Source of the DNA: Macrothele yani
Taxonomy: Eukaryota; Arthropoda; Arachnida; Araneae; Macrothelidae
Direction: 5' to 3'
Assembly: GCA_039090855.1 (NCBI GenBank)
Contig: CM077034.1
Coordinates: 225,373,331-225,437,330, forward strand
Length of the DNA stretch: 64,000 nt
The notes beneath the pieces were generated by a model, which worked only from the letters and a program-made list of their open reading frames with translations, was not told the origin of the DNA and made no database searches. Positions 60,868-64,000 of the stretch are shown in pieces. Each line of letters starts with the position of its first letter. Position 1 is the first letter of the stretch. A program made the translations under genes and the position numbers.

Positions 60868-61510
60868 CTTTGCTTCTTGAACAACATTGCTTTCACCGCC
60901 AACTTTCGTCCCTTCTGTCGCTACAGATGTGAACATCATCGACTTTGCTTCTTGAACAACATTGCTTTCACCGCCAACTTTCGTCCCTTCTGTCGCTACA
61001 GATGTGAACATCATCGACTTTGCTTCTTGAACAACATTGCTTTCACCGCCAACTTTCGTCCCTTCTGTCGCTACAGATGTGAACATCATCGACTTGGCTT
61101 CTTGAACAACATTGCTTTCACCGCCAACTTTCGTCCCTTCTGTCACTACAGATGTGAACATCATCGACTTGGCTTCTTGAACAACATTGCTTTCACCGCC
61201 AACTTTCGTCTCAGGGAACATCATCGACTTTGCTTCTTGAACAACATTGCTTTCACCGCCAACTTTCGTCCCTTCTGTCGCTACAGATGTGAACATCATC
61301 GACTTGGCTTCTTGAACAACATTGCTTTCACCGCCAACTTTCGTCCCTTCTGTCACTACAGATGTGAACATCATCGACTTGGCTTCTTGAACAACATTGC
61401 TTTCACCGCCAACTTTCGTCTCAGGGAACATCATAGACTTTGCTTCTTGAACAACATTGCTTTCACCGCCAACTTTCGTCCCTTCTGTCCCTACAGATGT
61501 GAGCGGTTGC
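60868..61510. repeat. 75-bp tandem repeat with a 210-bp higher-order unit, nine copies
   Basis: The monomer contains CATCATCGACTTTGCTTCTT, GAACAACATTGCTTTCACCG and CCAACTTTCGTCCCTTCTGT. A shortened monomer (CTTTCGTCTCAGGGAACATC, 60 bp) occurs as copies 5 and 8. Copies 3-5 and 6-8 form the same ordered trimer (two full, one short; 210 bp), a small higher-order repeat. Both strands stay open through it (263 and 282 codons) because the unit is a multiple of three. Confidence 0.88.
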
Positions 61511-61708
61511 GGTTTCCTGGAAAGCTGTTGGATGGCACTGCAATCAGCCATTATCGCACACAGCTATTTGCATTTGCCGACGTTCTATGATCGCTTGCAG
61601 TTAGGGGCTGAGAATTAAGTTGCGCACCTAATATTTTGAATTTGAGTTCACTCATTCACAATATCATGATGAGCATACTAAATTATGTGTTTTATTGTAT
61701 CTTATGCA

Positions 61709-62008
61709 ATAGTAAAACCATCTTACTATCATATCTTCTGTTATACACGTTTTTATACCATCAGATCCAAAGGCGAGCATCCCGAAAGAAAGAATTGTTT
61801 AATATCAGTATAGCGTGTCCTTACTTGGTGTTTTAACATGATATCTTGTGCATTACCAATTTCTCCTTTTAAGATATCATGTTAAAAGATCCAGTAAGGG
61901 CACGTTGTATATCAAACAATTCTTTCTCTCGGGATGCTCGCCTTTGAATCTGATGGGATAAAAAACGTGTATAACAGAAGATATGATAGTAAGATGGTTT
62001 TACTATTG
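61709..62008. repeat. Palindromic element (~140-bp arms)
   Basis: Ends CAATAGTAAAACC and GGTTTTACTATTG. The arms pair across a ~20-nt centre near 61853-61872, with small indels and several mismatches (for example CCGAAAGAAAG against CTTTCTCTCGG). MITE-like, with no clear TSD. Confidence 0.8.
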
Positions 62009-62168
62009 AATAAGAAATATTTTGAACTTACTGATAACCGGAGTTGTAGAATATAGACAAACGCGCGTTCGCAGAAAGTTTTCCAAATTTGCAGAAAATT
62101 TTTTGGAAGTAAAAAAAAAATAAAAAGATTTTTTTCCCCCTGCAGGAACCAGTTACAAAGTACCATAT

Positions 62169-64000
62169 ATACTTGCGTATAAGTCGAGAAATTTGGGACA
62201 AAATGAGAGCTTCAAAGTAATGGGGTCGACTTATACGCGGGGTCTAAAAAAATCGTAAGTCCAAAAGTTCTTCCCGTGAGGCAAAAGGCAATCCATCCCA
62301 AAAGAAATAAAAATGCCGATGCAGTATTAATTACGAAATCGCAACCCCCCGAAAGAAAAAAAGAAAGAAAGAAAGAAAGAAAAAACAAATACTGATGTGG
62401 TAGAATTACGAAATCGCGACCCTCCGAATTTCTCTGCGCTTTGAAAAGTCTCCTCTCTCCTGGCTTTGCATATCCGCAGCACAGTAACAGCTGCGCATAG
62501 AAAGCTCTGCCCTTCCGACTACCAGTTGATTGCGCTGACCTTCGACGTAACGGAGCCATGCGACAGCCAGTGTTAGGTGTTGCTTGTTCTTAATCGCACG
62601 TGTCTCGCTTCTCCTATTATGGGTGACACGGATTGTGTAAAGAAACTGATATCCTATAACGCAGGATTCAAGTTGAAAGTGGTTTCTTTTGCAGAAAATG
62701 CTAACAACTGAGCTGCTTCACGTCAATTTAGCATAAACGAAAAACTGATTCGAGATTGGCGTAAAAAAAACCCCCGGACTTGGTGAAAATCGCAAAAGGC
62801 GCTGCGCCGTGAAACGACATCTTTCCCAGAGCTGGAAAGTGTCTTGAATGATTGGATTGTGGGCTGCAGACAAAATGGTTACATTGTAACGCGAACTGGT
62901 ATACGTTTGCGAGCAATGAAGCTCGCAAAAGATGAAAAGTTTGCAGCTGCAAATAACACTTTTCGTGCGTCACCAGGTTGGTGCACAAGGTTCATGAACC
63001 GCTATGGGTTGTGTCTACGCCAGCGCACCAAAATTGCACAAAAGTTACCTCGTGACCTCGAAGCAAAGATAATGGAATTTCAAAAGAGAAAAGAGACTGC
63101 TTTTGAACTTTCCCAAATAGGGAACACGGATGAAACCGCCATGTGTTTCGACCTTCCTGGAAATAAGACGGTGAACCAAAAGGGCGAAAAAATATCTTGA
63201 TGAAAACGACTGGCCACGAAAAATCCAGTTTCACGGTTGTTCTTTCCTGTTTGGCCGACGGCAGTAAGCTACCTCCGGTAATTATTTTCAAACGCAAAAC
63301 TCTGCCGAAAAGCGTTGTCTTTCCGTCTGGTGTGCTCGTTCGTGCCCATGAAAAAAGGTGGATGAATGAATCCGGAACAATTGACTGGTTAAAGAACGTG
63401 TGGAACAAAACGCCAGGTGCACTTTTGAGGAAACCTTCTCTTTTGGTGTGGGATATCTTTGTTGCACACCGTTGTGCAGAAGTGAAAAAAACTGCAGAAA
63501 ATTCAAAAACAACTCTTGCTGTCATCCCAGGTGGGTTGACATCTGTTCTTCAACCACTAGATGTCTGCCTTAATAAGCCCTTCAAGGACAATGTGCAGAG
63601 GTATTGGGCAGATTGGATAAGTTCCGATTTGCCGACTGAAACCAAGGGCGGAAATCTAAAGAAGCCGGATATCGTTTTGATTGCGCGATGGGTCAAGGAT
63701 GCTTGGGATACGAAACCTGCGGAAATGGTCGTGAAATCATTCAAGAAATGTTGCATTAGTAACAAACTTGATGGCACAGAGGATGATGAGACTTTTATGA
63801 GTGATGATGACAGTGATTCTGATGACACAGGCAATGGGAATACTGATGTTTATGATGACGCGCCGATGACGGAAAATACTTTTTTGAACTGTTTTGCGAG
63901 TCTGACTCGGAATCGGATTTTGAAGGGTTCCGATGAAGTTTTTGGGTATGCAAATTAAATTTAGTTTTCGTCCCTGTCGGTAACATTCCGTTACCGACAT
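62169..64000 (+). mobile_element. pogo/Tigger-type transposon, left part (right end outside window)
   Basis: The left end ATATACTTGCGTATAAGTCG with an inverted subterminal copy (GCGTATAAGTCGA at 62175-62187, TCGACTTATACGC at 62226-62238) is the typical terminal style of Tigger-like elements. The transposase follows at 62619-63958. No matching right end is seen before 64000. A (GAAA)n tract lies at 62351-62386. Confidence 0.75.
62619..63958 (+). pseudogene. pogo/Tigger-family transposase, frameshifted, DDD residues present
   Basis: From ATG 62619 (MGDTDCVKKLISYNAGFKLK) the N-terminal helix-turn-helix is readable but has a TGA at about 62709 and frame breaks near 62770-62815. The frame 62844-63200 carries the CENP-B-type DNA-binding half (ASPGWCTRFMNRYGLCLRQR) and the first catalytic Asp in IGNTDETAMCFDLP. 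After a shift near 63195, 63197-63958 has LLVWDIFVAHR (second Asp), GGLTSVLQPLDVCLNKPFKD (third Asp) and an acidic C-terminal tail (SDDDSDSDDTGNGN). All three Asp residues of the pogo triad are readable, but at least three breaks make it non-functional as it stands. Confidence 0.87.

Larger units (their letters stand above)
58908..61631 (-). mobile_element. mariner element enlarged by a SINE-tail array and an internal tandem repeat
   Basis: TIRs TTAGGTGTGCAACTTAATTC (left) and TTAGGTGCGCAACTTAATTC (inward from the right) with TA on both sides (58906-58907 and 61632-61633). The expected size is 1.3 kb; this one is 2.7 kb. About 370 bp of the transposase gene is present twice (59150-59518 and 60205-60570) around a five-copy SINE-tail array, and a 75-bp array sits at 60868-61510. 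Either two mariner copies were joined or one was duplicated internally. Confidence 0.82.

Noticed and set aside
60742..61590. 282- and 263-codon frames on both strands
   Set aside because: By-products of a 75-bp (multiple of three) tandem repeat; no homology and open on both strands.

Overview
The window reads as nuclear DNA of an animal, most likely an arthropod outside the insect/crustacean group (a chelicerate is my best guess). It has spliced exons with AG/GT borders, tRNA-derived SINEs, RTE-type LINEs, Penelope-like elements, Tc1/mariner, hAT and pogo transposons, and satellites. An embedded mitochondrial fragment uses the invertebrate code (TGA=Trp, AGA/AGG=Ser) and has cox1 abutting cox2 with no tRNA-Leu between them. 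That order fits ancestral arthropods rather than Pancrustacea. No bacterial-type gene, operon, CRISPR array or rRNA is present.

The only host gene I can support is NDC80 (HEC1, outer kinetochore). A 180-bp exon at 12728-12907 and a probable 66-bp exon at 35648-35713, both phase 0 with good splice sites, are separated by a ~22.7-kb intron made almost wholly of repeats. A fragment of a conserved zinc-finger-like arthropod protein lies at 963-1271 (-).

Layout: 1-1020 Penelope-like 3' ends in inverted orientation with a hammerhead-like motif. 1609-5060 a 744-bp satellite split by a multimeric tRNA-SINE. 5730-9398 two non-LTR reverse transcriptase (RT) copies, the second expanded into ten ~180-bp tandem copies of the YADD palm segment. 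9400-10960 Tc1. 11291-12598 a 1.3-kb palindrome. 12728-12907 NDC80 exon. 13097-17363 hAT. 17380-18650 188-bp satellite. 18990-19675 repeat array of DNA-transposon-end type. 19678-26990 a 44-copy 166-bp satellite. 27015-28801 palindromic MITE plus Tc1. 29262-30932 RTE. 31043-32755 Tc1. 32949-34241 mariner. 34306-35472 SINE cluster. 35648-35713 NDC80 exon. 36186-38042 RTE. 38603-40314 112-bp satellite. 40317-41729 Tc1. 42497-43703 SINE array. 43718-50913 a nuclear mitochondrial insert (NUMT) split by a 5.9-kb foldback element. 51409-52902 Tc1. 53590-55213 RTE with a tandem tail array. 55214-58606 a ~15-copy array of the Penelope GIY-YIG endonuclease. 58908-61631 a mariner swollen by a SINE-tail array and a 75-bp higher-order array. 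61709-62008 a palindrome. 62169-end a pogo/Tigger element running off the window.

The recurring theme is local tandem amplification of pieces of mobile elements (RT active site, GIY-YIG domain, RTE tail, SINE tail, a mariner segment) together with large foldback structures. Nearly all transposon genes are broken. The one full-length transposase, at 27528-28559, carries a substitution at a presumed catalytic Asp. I see no obvious new defence or metabolic system; the unusual biology is in the repeats and in how they dilate the NDC80 gene. All homology calls are from reading the sequence, without database searches.
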